NCBI RefSeq assembly: GCF_024172125.1
Contig: NZ_JAMZEA010000003.1
Span: 186,001 to 250,000 of the forward strand
Direction of reading: 5' to 3'
DNA: 64,000 nucleotides
From: Actinomadura rupiterrae
GTDB lineage: Bacteria; Actinomycetota; Actinomycetes; Streptosporangiales; Streptosporangiaceae
Shown here piece after piece: positions 37,033 through 47,780 of this stretch. The notes below the pieces were generated by a model that saw only the letters and a list, made by a program, of their open reading frames with translations, searched no databases and was not told the DNA's origin. Each line of letters starts with the position of its first letter. The first letter of the stretch is position 1. Both the position numbers and the translations under genes were made by a program.

Positions 37033-39105
37033 TTGAAACGGGGGATCCGCGCCGTCGAGGCGATCCTCGCCCTGGGCGCGCTCGGTGTGATGTCGACGCT
37101 GGTCGCCGCGTTCCCGGAGGGCCACAGCAAGGCCAGCAGCACGCATCGCGGGCTGGCCAAGGACGCGCGCGGCGCGTTCGCGGACGGCGTCCACCCGCCG
37201 GACGGGCAGGGCGCGCTCCCCGCCGAGCCCGCGGGCGGGACCGGCGGGCGCTGGTCCGCTCCCGGCGGCCGCTTCATGCAGGTCGTCGCGCACGAGGACG
37301 ACGACTCGCTGTTCCTGTTCCCGGACATGATCCGCTCGGCCGCGGTCGACGCGACGACGGTGTACCTGACCAGCGGCGAGGCCAACGGCCGCCGCTACAA
37401 GAACCGCTGCGTCTACGGCATGCACCGCGAGGACGGCGCGCGCGCCGCCTGGGCGCGCAATGCCAAGATGCCGAACCAGTGGACGCGGACGCCGCTGCGC
37501 CTCCCCAGCGGCCAGACCGTCGAGCTGGACACGCTTAACGGCTCGTCCGAGATCCGCCTGGTCTTCTTCAAGCTGCACGAGGCCGGGGACCGTCCGGCGA
37601 TGGACCACACCTCGTCGCTGGAGGAGCTCCAGCACGGCGTCGGCGCGGCGACGACGCTCGGTTCCGAGCACACCGACGGGACGGGCTGCGACCCCCGGTA
37701 CGTCCGGCAGCGGTACACCAAGCAGCAGCTGGAGAACGCGCTGCTCTGGCTGATGCAGCGGTTCGGCCCGACCGTGGTGACCGCGCAGGACCCGAAGTCG
37801 CCGCCGGTCCAGGGCAAGTTCACGCACATCGTCGGGGCGATGGGCGACCACACCGACCACCGCGGCGCGGGCCGCCTGGTCGCCGAGGCCGCCGCGCGCT
37901 ACACCGGGCCGCAGCGGGACGGGAACGTCCTGGTCCGCTTCTACCGCGACTACAACGTCCGGACGTCCCCGCCGAACCTCGGGCCGATGGGCCCGGTGAA
38001 GAAGCAGCTGTTCCTGACCTACCTCGGCGCCAACGGCGTGAACGACCCGGGGCCGAGCCCGAACAACCCGACCTTCTACAACCTGTTCTACTCGCGCCAG
38101 TACACCCGCTGGACGAACGGGACGAACTGGGCCGTCCTCGACGGCGCCCGGCGGCTCAACGCGTTCGCCGTCCTGGACGGCCGGATCGCGCAGTGGCAGC
38201 AGGCCCGGCCCGGCGGCCCGTGGACCGGCCCGCGGTTCGGCCCGGCCGGCGGCCTGTCGCCGTACGTCACGGCCGTCCGGGACCAGCGCGGCGTGATCCA
38301 CCTGTTCGCGCTGCGCCTGTCCGACGACGCCATCGTGACCGCCTCGCAGACGCCGGGCGGCGGCTGGACGGCCTGGTGGTCGCTCGGCAACCCCGATCCC
38401 GGCGCGGGCCTCATGGTCGGCTCCCCCGCCGTCGCGGTCTCCCCGAACGGCGACATGGCCGTCGCGGTCCGGAACCTGGACGGCGGCGTGAGCGTGAAGG
38501 AGCGCCGCGGCGGCGCCTGGGCCGGCCGCTGGGCCTCCCTCGCCGCCAAGGGCGTCCGGGACGGCGTCGCCGCCGTCGCCGACGCGTCCGGCCGGGTGGA
38601 GATCTTCGCGCCGACCGACACCGGCGTCGCGCGGTGGCGGCAGCAGGAGCCGGGCGAGCCGTTCGTCCGGGTCGACGGCGGCACGGGCGGCCCGCCCGCC
38701 GGGCCGATCACCGGCGTGGTGGACGCGACCGGCGCCGCGCGGATCTACTACCCCGCCGCCGGGGCCGCCTCGACGCTGACCCAGTCCGACAACGGCCAGC
38801 GCCCCGACGCGCTCGGCGGCCCGATGACGTTCGAGGGCACCGCCGCCGCAGGCAGCGGGCAGCGGACCGTCCTCGCGGCCCGCTCGACCGACGGCGCGCT
38901 CGCCCTGGGTGTCCAGAACGCCCCGTACGGCCCGTACGCGTGGTCCACGCACCGGGCGGACGTCATGGGGTCGCCCGCCCTCGCCTACGACGCCGACGGC
39001 CGTCTGGTCGTCCTGGCGTTCGGCGGCGACGCCCACCTCTACACGATGCGCGCGACGACCCCGTCCACCGCCACGTCCTTCACCGACTGGACCCGCGCCG
39101 GCTGA
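37033..39105 (+). CDS. Secreted PIG-L deacetylase fused to a propeller-like domain
   Basis: 690 aa from the TTG at 37033, chosen because GGAGG lies four bases upstream and it opens a clean signal peptide (KRGIRAVEAILALGALGVMSTLVAAF). The PIG-L domain has QVVAHEDDDSLFLFPD, a variant of AHPDDE that keeps the metal-binding His and Asp and the catalytic Asp, and HTDHRGAGRLVAEAAARY with the second metal histidine. From about residue 365 a repeat-rich beta domain (RIAQWQQARPGGPWTGP; DGGVSVKERRGGAWAG) resembles a lectin-like propeller. It probably deacetylates an external GlcNAc polymer. Confidence 0.85.
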   Translation: MKRGIRAVEAILALGALGVMSTLVAAFPEGHSKASSTHRGLAKDARGAFADGVHPPDGQGALPAEPAGGTGGRWSAPGGRFMQVVAHEDDDSLFLFPDMIRSAAVDATTVYLTSGEANGRRYKNRCVYGMHREDGARAAWARNAKMPNQWTRTPLRLPSGQTVELDTLNGSSEIRLVFFKLHEAGDRPAMDHTSSLEELQHGVGAATTLGSEHTDGTGCDPRYVRQRYTKQQLENALLWLMQRFGPTVVTAQDPKSPPVQGKFTHIVGAMGDHTDHRGAGRLVAEAAARYTGPQRDGNVLVRFYRDYNVRTSPPNLGPMGPVKKQLFLTYLGANGVNDPGPSPNNPTFYNLFYSRQYTRWTNGTNWAVLDGARRLNAFAVLDGRIAQWQQARPGGPWTGPRFGPAGGLSPYVTAVRDQRGVIHLFALRLSDDAIVTASQTPGGGWTAWWSLGNPDPGAGLMVGSPAVAVSPNGDMAVAVRNLDGGVSVKERRGGAWAGRWASLAAKGVRDGVAAVADASGRVEIFAPTDTGVARWRQQEPGEPFVRVDGGTGGPPAGPITGVVDATGAARIYYPAAGAASTLTQSDNGQRPDALGGPMTFEGTAAAGSGQRTVLAARSTDGALALGVQNAPYGPYAWSTHRADVMGSPALAYDADGRLVVLAFGGDAHLYTMRATTPSTATSFTDWTRAG

Positions 39106-39218
39106 CCCACCCGCCCGCACGGCTGACCCCAGCCCGCACAGGCCGACCCCAACCCGCACAGGCCGATCCCGGCCCGCGTCGGCAGACGCGTGCCCGCGTC
39201 GGTTCGGTCGGAACGCGA

Positions 39219-39253
39219 AGAACGGCCCCCGCCAAGCTGGCGGGGGCCGTTCT
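39219..39253. terminator. Bidirectional terminator between the PIG-L gene and typA
   Basis: A perfect 16-bp stem (39219-39234 with 39238-39253) with loop AGC lies between the two convergent genes. The preceding 39106-39190 holds imperfect 20-bp repeats (GGCCGACCCCAACCCGCACA type). Confidence 0.85.
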
Positions 39254-39270
39254 CTGGTTCTGGGCGGGGG

Positions 39271-41127
<1,857 letters not shown>

Positions 41128-41326
41128 GCGGTCTCGCCTTGGGTTCGAGTTCGGGATCGGCCGCAGACGTGCGACAGCCCTAGTCTACTCGGCCGTCCAA
41201 GGAACCCGTCCGTCCACCGGGAGTCGCCCGGGTGAAGACCCGGGTCCCGGCGGGCGTCCGGACCCCCGTCCACCCTCGCGCCCCATTGGTACCAAACGTT
41301 CACACGTGGACACTTTGCGTGACTGT

Positions 41327-41356
41327 TTGGCCATTTTTGAACTTCCTTTGTAGTCT
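41327..41356 (+). promoter_or_regulatory. Possible promoter for the riboswitch transcript
   Basis: TTGGCC (41327-41332), an 18-base spacer and TAGTCT (41351-41356). Transcription would start about 45 bases before the riboswitch. The match is modest. Confidence 0.3.
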
Positions 41357-41407
41357 GCCCCGCAGATCCGGCCGTGCCGAAGCCCCGCCCCCGGGGCTGC
41401 GACCGGA

Positions 41408-41552
41408 CCGCCGAGTCCCGCAAGGGAACCGGGGACCCACACCCCTGGGGTGAATCGGCGCACGTCACGGAGCGTCCCCAAGAGGGACGGCGAGGTGCCG
41501 TGCGGCGTAGGGCGACTCCTGGCCCGAACCCGTCAGCTAACCCGGTAGGCGG
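41408..41552 (+). promoter_or_regulatory. c-di-AMP riboswitch (ydaO/yuaA class)
   Basis: The leader carries the conserved blocks of this class in order: CCGCCGAGTCCCGCAAGGG, AACCGGGGACCCAC, GGGGTGAATCGG, GTAGGGCGACTCCT and CCCGAACCCGTCAGCTAACC with closing GTAGGCGG. CCGCC (41408-41412) pairs with GGCGG (41548-41552) as P1. In actinobacteria it commonly precedes NlpC/P60 and Rpf cell-wall hydrolase genes and turns them off when c-di-AMP is high. It ends 24 bases before the downstream TTG. Confidence 0.92.
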
Positions 41553-41576
41553 CACACGAAGAGGAGAACACCGGCT

Positions 41577-42578
41577 TTGGCCAAGGACCCCCAGCGCCGC
41601 CGCGTGACACTCGCGGCCGCCACCGTCCTCGCGCTCGGACTCGGCGTCGCCGCACCCGGCCCCGCCCAGGCCGCGCCGCCCGCCGCGCCGCCCTCCCCGT
41701 CCGCAACGGGCAAGCCCACCGAGTCCGACCTGAAGAAGCAGCTCCAGCAGCTCCAGGACGAGGCCGAGAAGCTCACCGAGCAGTACAACAAGTCCCGCGT
41801 GGACCTGGGCAAGGCGCAGAAGGCGGAGCAGGACGCCACCCGCCGGGCGGACGCGCTGGAGGCGCAGGCCGCCCCGGCCCGTGCCGCGCTCGGCCGCGTC
41901 GCCGCCAACCAGTACATGAGCGGCGGCGGCCCGGACATGATCTTCGCGTCCGGCGACAACGGCGGCCTGTCCGACACGGCCTACCTGGCGCAGAACCGCG
42001 CCGGCGCGGTCGAGCGGCTGCAGACCCTGATCGACCAGGCCAACAAGGCCAAGTCCGACGCGCAGGCGCAGACCGCCAAGGTCAAGCAGGCCGCGGACCA
42101 GGCCGACGCGGCCCGCAAGACCACCAAGGGCAAGATCGACCAGGTCCAGAAGCTGCTGGACAAGCTCAACATCACCCGCACCAAGGACCCCACGTCCGGC
42201 TACACGGTGACGGTCAAGGGCAGCGGCCTGCCGCAGAAGATGCTGCGCAAGGCCCTGACCAAGCTCGGCTCCCCCTACGTCTGGGCGGCCGCGGGCCCCA
42301 CCACCTTCGACTGCTCCGGCCTGGTCATCTGGGCCTACGCCCAGGTCGGCAAGCCGGGCCTGCCGCACTACACCGGCGACCTGTTCGACCTCGGCACCAA
42401 GGTCAGCCGCGACTCGCTGCAGCAGGGCGACCTGGTGTACTTCGGCTCGGACCTGCACCACATGGGCATCTACGCCGGCGGCGGCCTGTTCCTCCAGGCC
42501 CCGCAGACCGGCGATGTGGTGAAGGTCTCCAAGCTGTCGGACCGTTCCGACTACGCGGGCGCCAACCGCATCGAGTAA
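41577..42578 (+). CDS. Secreted NlpC/P60 peptidoglycan endopeptidase
   Basis: 333 aa, TTG start with GAGGAGA upstream. Signal peptide (VTLAAATVLALGLGVAAPGPAQA), a long coiled coil (about 45-200; DLKKQLQQLQDEAEKL), then the NlpC/P60 domain with catalytic Cys in FDCSGLVIWAY, His in HHMGIYAGG and the third residue near QAPQTGD. This is the RipA/CwlS-type layout: the coiled coil holds the enzyme inactive or targets it to FtsX-like partners. The c-di-AMP riboswitch in its leader ties wall cleavage to osmotic/turgor signalling. Confidence 0.93.
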   Translation: MAKDPQRRRVTLAAATVLALGLGVAAPGPAQAAPPAAPPSPSATGKPTESDLKKQLQQLQDEAEKLTEQYNKSRVDLGKAQKAEQDATRRADALEAQAAPARAALGRVAANQYMSGGGPDMIFASGDNGGLSDTAYLAQNRAGAVERLQTLIDQANKAKSDAQAQTAKVKQAADQADAARKTTKGKIDQVQKLLDKLNITRTKDPTSGYTVTVKGSGLPQKMLRKALTKLGSPYVWAAAGPTTFDCSGLVIWAYAQVGKPGLPHYTGDLFDLGTKVSRDSLQQGDLVYFGSDLHHMGIYAGGGLFLQAPQTGDVVKVSKLSDRSDYAGANRIE

Positions 42579-42624
42579 TCCCCCTCCCGGACAGGCCCTC
42601 GGGCCGGTCCAGGAAGCCCCACGC

Positions 42625-42663
42625 CGAAGACCGGTGCCCGCGAACAGCGGCCACCGGTCTTCG
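42625..42663. terminator. Terminator after the NlpC/P60 gene
   Basis: A perfect 12-bp stem, CGAAGACCGGTG (42625-42636) with its complement (42652-42663), lies between convergent genes. Confidence 0.75.
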
Positions 42664-42761
42664 CCGTTACGCCCCGGCCCTGTCTCAGCAGGACAGGCAG
42701 AGCGCGGTCGTCAGCGGGACGAGCAGGGCGCGCTCGCGAGGCCGTTCCGCCGGGCCTGTCG

Positions 42762-43157
42762 TCAGCGCGCGAGGTAGGGCGCTATGGCCTCGACGACCGG
42801 GAGGTCGCCGGGGAGCCAGTCGACGTCGTAGAGGTCGTCCAGGGCGAGCCAGCGCAGCGCCAGGTGCTCCAGGGCCTTGGGCTCGCCGCCCGCCACGACG
42901 GACGCCGTCCAGACGCGCAGGACGGCGCCGCCGAGCACCAGCGGCCAGTCGCCGCCGACCCGGTCGCCGAGCCGGACCTGGACGCCCAGCTCCTCCTGGC
43001 ACTCGCGGACGAGCGCCTGCTCGTCGCTCTCCCCCGGGTCGACCTTGCCGCCCGGGAACTCCCAGCCGCCGGCCAGCTCCGGCGGTTCGGCCCGCTGCGC
43101 CGCCAGCAGCCGGCCGTCCGAGATGATCGCCGCTCCCACCACCACGCTCACGCTCAT
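42762..43157 (-). CDS. Nudix hydrolase (MutT-like)
   Basis: 131 aa. The Nudix box is complete: GGKVDPGESDEQALVRECQEELGV fits GX5EX7REUXEEXGU. The GWEFPGGK context and short length match 8-oxo-dGTPase/CTP pyrophosphatase-type MutT proteins that clean the nucleotide pool. It ends in VVEAIAPYLAR. It is probably an independent gene, 52 bp downstream of the Mut7-C gene on the same strand. Confidence 0.88.
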   Translation of the reverse strand: MSVSVVVGAAIISDGRLLAAQRAEPPELAGGWEFPGGKVDPGESDEQALVRECQEELGVQVRLGDRVGGDWPLVLGGAVLRVWTASVVAGGEPKALEHLALRWLALDDLYDVDWLPGDLPVVEAIAPYLAR

Positions 43158-43209
43158 GGACCGCCATCATGCCGCGTCCTTGACCTTCCCGTGGCGTCCG
43201 GGGCGAGCC

Positions 43210-43980
43210 CTAGGTGGATGACGGAGCGGAGCGCCAGGTGGACGACGGGGCGGCCGCGCGGGACGCGGCGACGGTCTCCAGGGCCGTCTCGACGATCGCT
43301 TCGAGGTGGTCGCCGTGCGCGCCGCGCCAGTAGACGCGCCCGCAGTCGGGGCAGCGGCCGTAGGCGTCGTAGCTGCGCCGCGTGCCCTCGGCGAGCTCCC
43401 GCTCGATCTCGGCCTTGTCCACCGGGACGAGCACGCCGTTGCAGGCCGTGCAGCGCGTCCAGGGCGCGAGCGGCGGCGCGAACCGCTCCAGCAGGTCGCG
43501 CAGCTGGTCGTCCGGACGGGGCGTGCGGACGTACGCGCCGAACCACAGCGCGCGGCGCATCAGCAGCCCGCGGTCCTGGCTCAGCAGGACGCGCCGCTCG
43601 GCGTTCGCCTGGACGACCAGCTCCGGGTCGTCCATGTCGTTGTGGTAGGCGGTGTCGAGGCCGAGCAGCCGCATCCGGCGGGCCAGCGTGCCGAGGTGGA
43701 CGTCCAGCAGGAAGCGCGGGGCCGCCTGCCCCGGCTCCAGCGGGACGTCCTGCGGCCGCGCGACCGGCGCGACCCGCACGACCGCGCCGGAGGGCGGGCG
43801 GTGCGACGCCTCGACCGCCGCGCCGTCCACGGTCAGCGTCCCGACCTCGGGCAGCGGGACGCCGAGGGACTCGATCACGTGTCCCAGGCTCGACGTCCCG
43901 TCCCAGGCGACCCGCTGCCGCTCCCGGCGGCGCGACGCGGGCAGGAACAGGAGGAGTTCGGGCGCGATTTCCAGTGTCAT
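43210..43980 (-). CDS. Mut7-C RNase-domain protein with ubiquitin-like N-terminus
   Basis: 256 aa from the ATG at 43980 (an in-frame start at 43995 adds five residues). The N-terminal 85 residues form the beta-grasp domain often paired with Mut7-C (LELLLFLP-type strand; GTLTVDGAAVEASHRP). The Mut7-C region has FLLDVHLGTLARRMRLLGLDTAYHNDMDD and LLSQDRGLLMRRAL, PIN-like acidic residues, then a zinc ribbon CTAC...CPDC. It is a predicted RNase of unknown substrate. Confidence 0.85.
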   Translation of the reverse strand: MTLEIAPELLLFLPASRRRERQRVAWDGTSSLGHVIESLGVPLPEVGTLTVDGAAVEASHRPPSGAVVRVAPVARPQDVPLEPGQAAPRFLLDVHLGTLARRMRLLGLDTAYHNDMDDPELVVQANAERRVLLSQDRGLLMRRALWFGAYVRTPRPDDQLRDLLERFAPPLAPWTRCTACNGVLVPVDKAEIERELAEGTRRSYDAYGRCPDCGRVYWRGAHGDHLEAIVETALETVAASRAAAPSSTWRSAPSST

Positions 43981-44057
43981 GTCCGGCTCGTCCACGCCGC
44001 CAGCATGTCACGCCCACCCCACCCGCCACCCCTCTATTTCCGCCCCGGCCGTGGGGT

Positions 44058-45329
44058 TCAGTTCGCGGCTGTTGCTTGGGCGATGTGTTCGGCGGTTGCG
44101 GTGAGGTGGTCGAGGGCGGAGCGGACGTCGGCGAGGAGTTCGCCGTCGCGCTTGACAGTGCGGCCCCCGACCAGGACGGTCTCGACGGCGCGGGTGTCGG
44201 CGTAGAGGACGGCCGCCGCGACCGGGTCGTGGACGGGGGCGATCCCCGGAAGGTCGGTGCGGAGCAGGACCAGGTCCGCCTGGAGGCCCGGTTCGATCTT
44301 CCCGGTGACGCCGTCCAGGCCCGCGACCCGGGCGCCTTCGGCGGTCGCCATGTGCAGCGCGTCGGCGACAGTGAAGCCCAGGCCGGCACCGTCCGGACGG
44401 GCGCGTTCGGTGAAGTAGGCGGCGCGCATGAGGGTGAACATGTCGCCGGGAGCGCTCGTGACCGCGTCGGCGCTGAGCCCGGTCGGGACACCTGCGGCGC
44501 GCGAGCGTCCGGTGACGGGGAGGCTGAAGTCCATGGCGGTCTCGATCGCGGGCGAGACGGCGACCGTCCCGCCGTGGTCGGCGATGCGCTTGAACTGCTC
44601 GTCGGTGTAGTCGTTGGCGTGCACGTACATCGTGCCGGGCGTCCACAGGTCGTTGGCGTCGAGGAAGGCGTGCCCGGCGGTCGCGGCCTCGGCGCCGTGG
44701 CCGCCCATGTGCGTGGTGATCATCACGCCCAGGTCGCGCGCGGCCAGCCATTCCTCGCGGGCGCGGTCCAGGTCGCCGAAGTCGGGGCCGAGCGCGGCCA
44801 CGGCCATCCGGAGGAGGCCGTCCCCGCACGCGTCCTTCAGGCGCCGCGACTCGGCGGCGCGGGTCGCCTCGCCGGCGGTGTGGCAGTACCCGAAGACCGC
44901 GCGGATCCCGGCGTCGTGCAGGGCCTGGACGTTCGCGTCGGCCTGCTCGGGCGTGCTCAGGACGTGCGACCAGTCCACGACGGTCGTGACGCCGGAGTCG
45001 AGGGCCTCCAGCGCCGAGCCGAGCACGCCCGCGTGGATGTCCTCGGGACGGAACGCGGGGGCGGTCCGTCCGATCACTCGGTCGAGGTAGGCGGACAGCG
45101 TCGTGTCCGGCAGGACGCCGCGGACCGCGCCCTGCCACATGTGCCGGTGCGTGTCCACGAAGCCGGGCAGGACGATCCGCCCGGACGCGTCGATCACCTC
45201 CGCGCCGTCCGGAACGGGCAGGTCGGGACCGACGGCGGCGATCAGCCCGTCCCGGACGAGGACGTCGGCGATACCGAGGACGCGCGGGGCGAGCACCAGC
45301 CCGCCCTTGATCAGCAGAGGGGTTGTCAT
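44058..45329 (-). CDS. Amidohydrolase/deaminase (chlorohydrolase family)
   Basis: 423 aa from the ATG at 45329; a TTG at 45365 would add 12 residues but would place the operator inside the gene. Metal-binding motifs: [10 protein letters not shown] (HxH), [15 protein letters not shown] and the late Asp near LSADAVTS. The layout matches the AtzB/TrzN/SsnA group that deaminates purine- or triazine-like rings; the substrate cannot be set from sequence. It diverges from the MarR gene, which probably represses it. Confidence 0.85.
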   Translation of the reverse strand: MTTPLLIKGGLVLAPRVLGIADVLVRDGLIAAVGPDLPVPDGAEVIDASGRIVLPGFVDTHRHMWQGAVRGVLPDTTLSAYLDRVIGRTAPAFRPEDIHAGVLGSALEALDSGVTTVVDWSHVLSTPEQADANVQALHDAGIRAVFGYCHTAGEATRAAESRRLKDACGDGLLRMAVAALGPDFGDLDRAREEWLAARDLGVMITTHMGGHGAEAATAGHAFLDANDLWTPGTMYVHANDYTDEQFKRIADHGGTVAVSPAIETAMDFSLPVTGRSRAAGVPTGLSADAVTSAPGDMFTLMRAAYFTERARPDGAGLGFTVADALHMATAEGARVAGLDGVTGKIEPGLQADLVLLRTDLPGIAPVHDPVAAAVLYADTRAVETVLVGGRTVKRDGELLADVRSALDHLTATAEHIAQATAAN

Positions 45330-45334
45330 GCGCG

Positions 45335-45363
45335 AAAGCTTAGAGAGAAGCTTTTCAGAAAGC
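45335..45363. promoter_or_regulatory. MarR-type operator between divergent genes
   Basis: A perfect dyad AAAGCTT-N6-AAGCTTT (45335-45354) overlaps a second one, GCTTT-TCAG-AAAGC (45350-45363). The AT-rich block stands out from the GC-rich surroundings and lies between the amidohydrolase and MarR starts, so one protein could control both. Confidence 0.65.
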
Positions 45364-45391
45364 AATATCGCCGCCGAGTATCCTCGACCGC

Positions 45392-46045
45392 GTGCAGAAC
45401 CACCCGGACCCCCTCGCCGCCGAACAGGGCGGCTCGGACCTCCGCGACGACCAGGCCCGCGCGAGCGATCGCGGCCTTCGGGACGAGCAGGGCCTTCGGG
45501 ACGAGCAGGGCCTTCGGGACGAGCAGGGCCGGGGAAGCGGCCGGAGGCTCCGGGACGAGGTCGATCCGCTCGTGGACGGGTGGCGCGCCGAGGGGCTCGA
45601 CGAGACGCTCATCGCCATGCTGGAGGTCGGCAAGCGGGCCGCGCGGCTGCAGGGGCTCGTCCACCAGGCCGTCCGCTCCGACCTGGCCGAACTCGGGCTC
45701 ACCTATGCCGAGTTCGAGGTGCTCGCCGTCCTGCGCCGCGCGGGCAGCCCCTACCAGGTGCGCCCGACCGACCTCACCAAGCAGGCGCTGCTCACGTCCG
45801 GCGGCACCAGCAACGTCCTGCAACGCCTGGAGAAGGCCGGCTACGTCGAACGCGGCACCGACGAGGGCGACGGCCGGGGCCGCTGGGTCCGCCTCACCGC
45901 CGACGGGCTCCAGATCACCGACCGCGCGATGGACGCCAGCGGAGCCGCCCACGAGGACGTCCTGGGCCCCGTCCCGTACGAGAAGCTACGCGCCGCCGCC
46001 GACGCCCTCCGCGACGTCCTCGCCCCCATCACCCCCCGCCGCTGA
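45392..46045 (+). CDS. MarR-family transcriptional regulator
   Basis: 217 aa, GTG start. The first 60 residues are a charged, low-complexity extension with three exact GLRDEQ repeats, beyond the usual 150-residue MarR. The winged helix follows: [67 protein letters not shown]. It is divergent from the amidohydrolase with operator-like dyads between, so it probably senses that enzyme's substrate. Confidence 0.88.
   Translation: MQNHPDPLAAEQGGSDLRDDQARASDRGLRDEQGLRDEQGLRDEQGRGSGRRLRDEVDPLVDGWRAEGLDETLIAMLEVGKRAARLQGLVHQAVRSDLAELGLTYAEFEVLAVLRRAGSPYQVRPTDLTKQALLTSGGTSNVLQRLEKAGYVERGTDEGDGRGRWVRLTADGLQITDRAMDASGAAHEDVLGPVPYEKLRAAADALRDVLAPITPRR
45473..45526 (+). repeat. Three exact 18-bp tandem repeats in the MarR gene
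   Basis: GGCCTTCGGGACGAGCAG occurs three times without change (45473, 45491, 45509), encoding GLRDEQ each time. Exact copies imply recent expansion. Confidence 0.85.
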
Positions 46046-46062
46046 CGCACGCGGCTGGGCGG

Positions 46063-47130
46063 TCAGCCTGGTTGGTTGGCGGAGGCGAGGTGCGCCAGCT
46101 GGTTCTTGAGCTGCTTGGTGGCCAGCGGACGGGTCACGCCGATCCAGTCGGCGCGGTTGTAGGGCGTCACGCCGATGTTCGGGACGCAGGACGAGCAGCG
46201 GGCGACGACCATCCGGTTCTTGCCGATGACCATGCCGACGTGCCCGGGGCTGTCCGACGACGTGCCGGGGCCCGAGTTGAAGAACACCAGGTCACCGGGT
46301 TGCTCCTGGCCCTTGGGGATCTTCTGGCCGAACGGCCACTGCTCGAACGTCGTGCGCGGGATGGTCAGGCCGACCGACCTGTACGCGGCCTGCAGGAGGC
46401 TTGAGCAGTCCCACGCGTCCGGACCGGCCGCGCCGAAGATGTAGCGCTTGCCGCGCTGCGCCATGGCGAACGCGATGATCTGCCGGATGATGCCGGACGC
46501 GTTGGCGGGGAGCTCGTCGTCCTGGCAGTCCACGCCGTTCGACTGGACGACCTTGAAGTTGCCGTTCGCGTACTTCCCCGCCCAGTCCAGGACGAGGCTC
46601 ACGTAGTCCCAGGAGTGGTTGTACATGAAGATCGCGGTCTTCATCCGCTCCGGGGCGCCGTTGTGCTTGAGGTACGCGCCGGCGGTGTAGATCGCGTCCG
46701 CCGGGTCGTAGAGGTTCTTCTTGCCGTCGTGGTCGCCGTCCACCGCGAACGAGTCGAACGTGGGCTTGAGGAACTGCATCGGCCCGCCCGCGCCCGCGTA
46801 GTTCGTGCCGCTGGAGACGCCCGTGCCCTTGGCCGTCCCGTGCGCGGTCTCGACCTCGCCGATCCCGGCGAGCACGTTCCACGGGATGCCGTACTGCTTG
46901 CCCGCCGCCTGGTACAGCACCAGGTAGTTCGACGGGATGCCGCGGGCGTCGTCCGACGCGCCCGGCTGCCCGGACGCGCCGGAGGTGTCGACGCAGCCGC
47001 CGCTGCCCGCGCCGCCCCCGCCGAACATGAACTGGCTCGCGCCGAACAGCACCGGGATCAGCAGCAGCGCGGCGAACAGGGAGCCGGCGGCCACCAGCGC
47101 CGTGACGGCCAGCACGCGGGTGCGGGTCAT
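46063..47130 (-). CDS. VirB1/TcpG-like transglycosylase-NlpC/P60 wall hydrolase
   Basis: 355 aa; the ATG overlaps the upstream stop codon (ATGA). An N-terminal membrane anchor (ALVAAGSLFAALLLIPVLFG) is followed by a lytic transglycosylase-like domain with the catalytic Glu in LAGIGEVETAHG and AGAGGPMQFLKPTF, then an NlpC/P60 domain with Cys in AWDCSSLLQAAY and His in PGHVGMVIGK. The two activities together cut glycan and peptide bonds, opening the wall for the transfer channel. It is the last gene of the operon. Confidence 0.9.
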   Translation of the reverse strand: MTRTRVLAVTALVAAGSLFAALLLIPVLFGASQFMFGGGGAGSGGCVDTSGASGQPGASDDARGIPSNYLVLYQAAGKQYGIPWNVLAGIGEVETAHGTAKGTGVSSGTNYAGAGGPMQFLKPTFDSFAVDGDHDGKKNLYDPADAIYTAGAYLKHNGAPERMKTAIFMYNHSWDYVSLVLDWAGKYANGNFKVVQSNGVDCQDDELPANASGIIRQIIAFAMAQRGKRYIFGAAGPDAWDCSSLLQAAYRSVGLTIPRTTFEQWPFGQKIPKGQEQPGDLVFFNSGPGTSSDSPGHVGMVIGKNRMVVARCSSCVPNIGVTPYNRADWIGVTRPLATKQLKNQLAHLASANQPG

Positions 47131-47780
47131 CCGGTCCCTCCTCCGCCGGTGTCGCCCGCCTGGCCGACGTCGGCGGGCTCGAACGCGGAGACCTTCAGCG
47201 CGTTGCCGTCACGCGCGATCGTCACCGCCCACTGCTTGCCGTCGGTGCTCGCCTTCCCCGACTGCGTGATCTGCTGCTTCCCGGTGACCAGGAAGATGAT
47301 CGAGTTGTTGCCGATGTCGCGGACCCGGTCCAGCGTCGCGGTGCAGGTCGCGACAGTCTGCGCCTGCTGCCGCTGCTGCTGGATGCCGGGCGCCGCGAAC
47401 CCCTGCGCGATCTGCTGCGCGACCTGGTCGGTGACCAGCGGCTGCAACCGCGCCGCGTACGCCTGCGGCTGCTCGTCGAACCGGTACGTCCCGTAGGCCG
47501 CGACGAACCGCTGCGCGGTGTCGGCGCCGGTCGCGAACTCCTGCTGGGAGAACGGCAGCAGCCGGTAGATGTCGAAGTTCCCGGGGGTGATCTGGGAGGT
47601 GATGCCGGGGGGCGGGGAGGCCGGCGCGGCCGGGCCGCCGCTGGTCGCGGGCGCCGGACGCGCCGCGTGGTGGCTCGGCTTGTGCTGCGGCGACGCCGCC
47701 GTCAGGTACACCCCGACGGCGGCCAGGACCACCACCAGCACACCGAAAAGGATCTTCCGCTGCCGGTCGGACAGGTTCAT
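47127..47780 (-). CDS. VirB8-like membrane protein of the transfer operon
   Basis: 217 aa from the ATG at 47780, overlapping the preceding stop codon; ATGA overlaps mark both its ends. One N-terminal transmembrane helix (ILFGVLVVVLAAVGVYLTA), a Pro/Ala linker, then a domain of about 140 residues that may have the NTF2-like fold of VirB8/TcpC (FATGADTAQRFVAAYGTYRF; GKQWAVTIARDGNALKVSAFEP). The family is inferred from layout and context, not from a clear motif. Confidence 0.7.
   Translation of the reverse strand: MNLSDRQRKILFGVLVVVLAAVGVYLTAASPQHKPSHHAARPAPATSGGPAAPASPPPGITSQITPGNFDIYRLLPFSQQEFATGADTAQRFVAAYGTYRFDEQPQAYAARLQPLVTDQVAQQIAQGFAAPGIQQQRQQAQTVATCTATLDRVRDIGNNSIIFLVTGKQQITQSGKASTDGKQWAVTIARDGNALKVSAFEPADVGQAGDTGGGGTG

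Noticed and set aside
42864..46109. 1081-codon plus-strand frame across the Nudix, Mut7-C and amidohydrolase genes
   Set aside because: It runs antisense through three recognisable genes and has no domain of its own.
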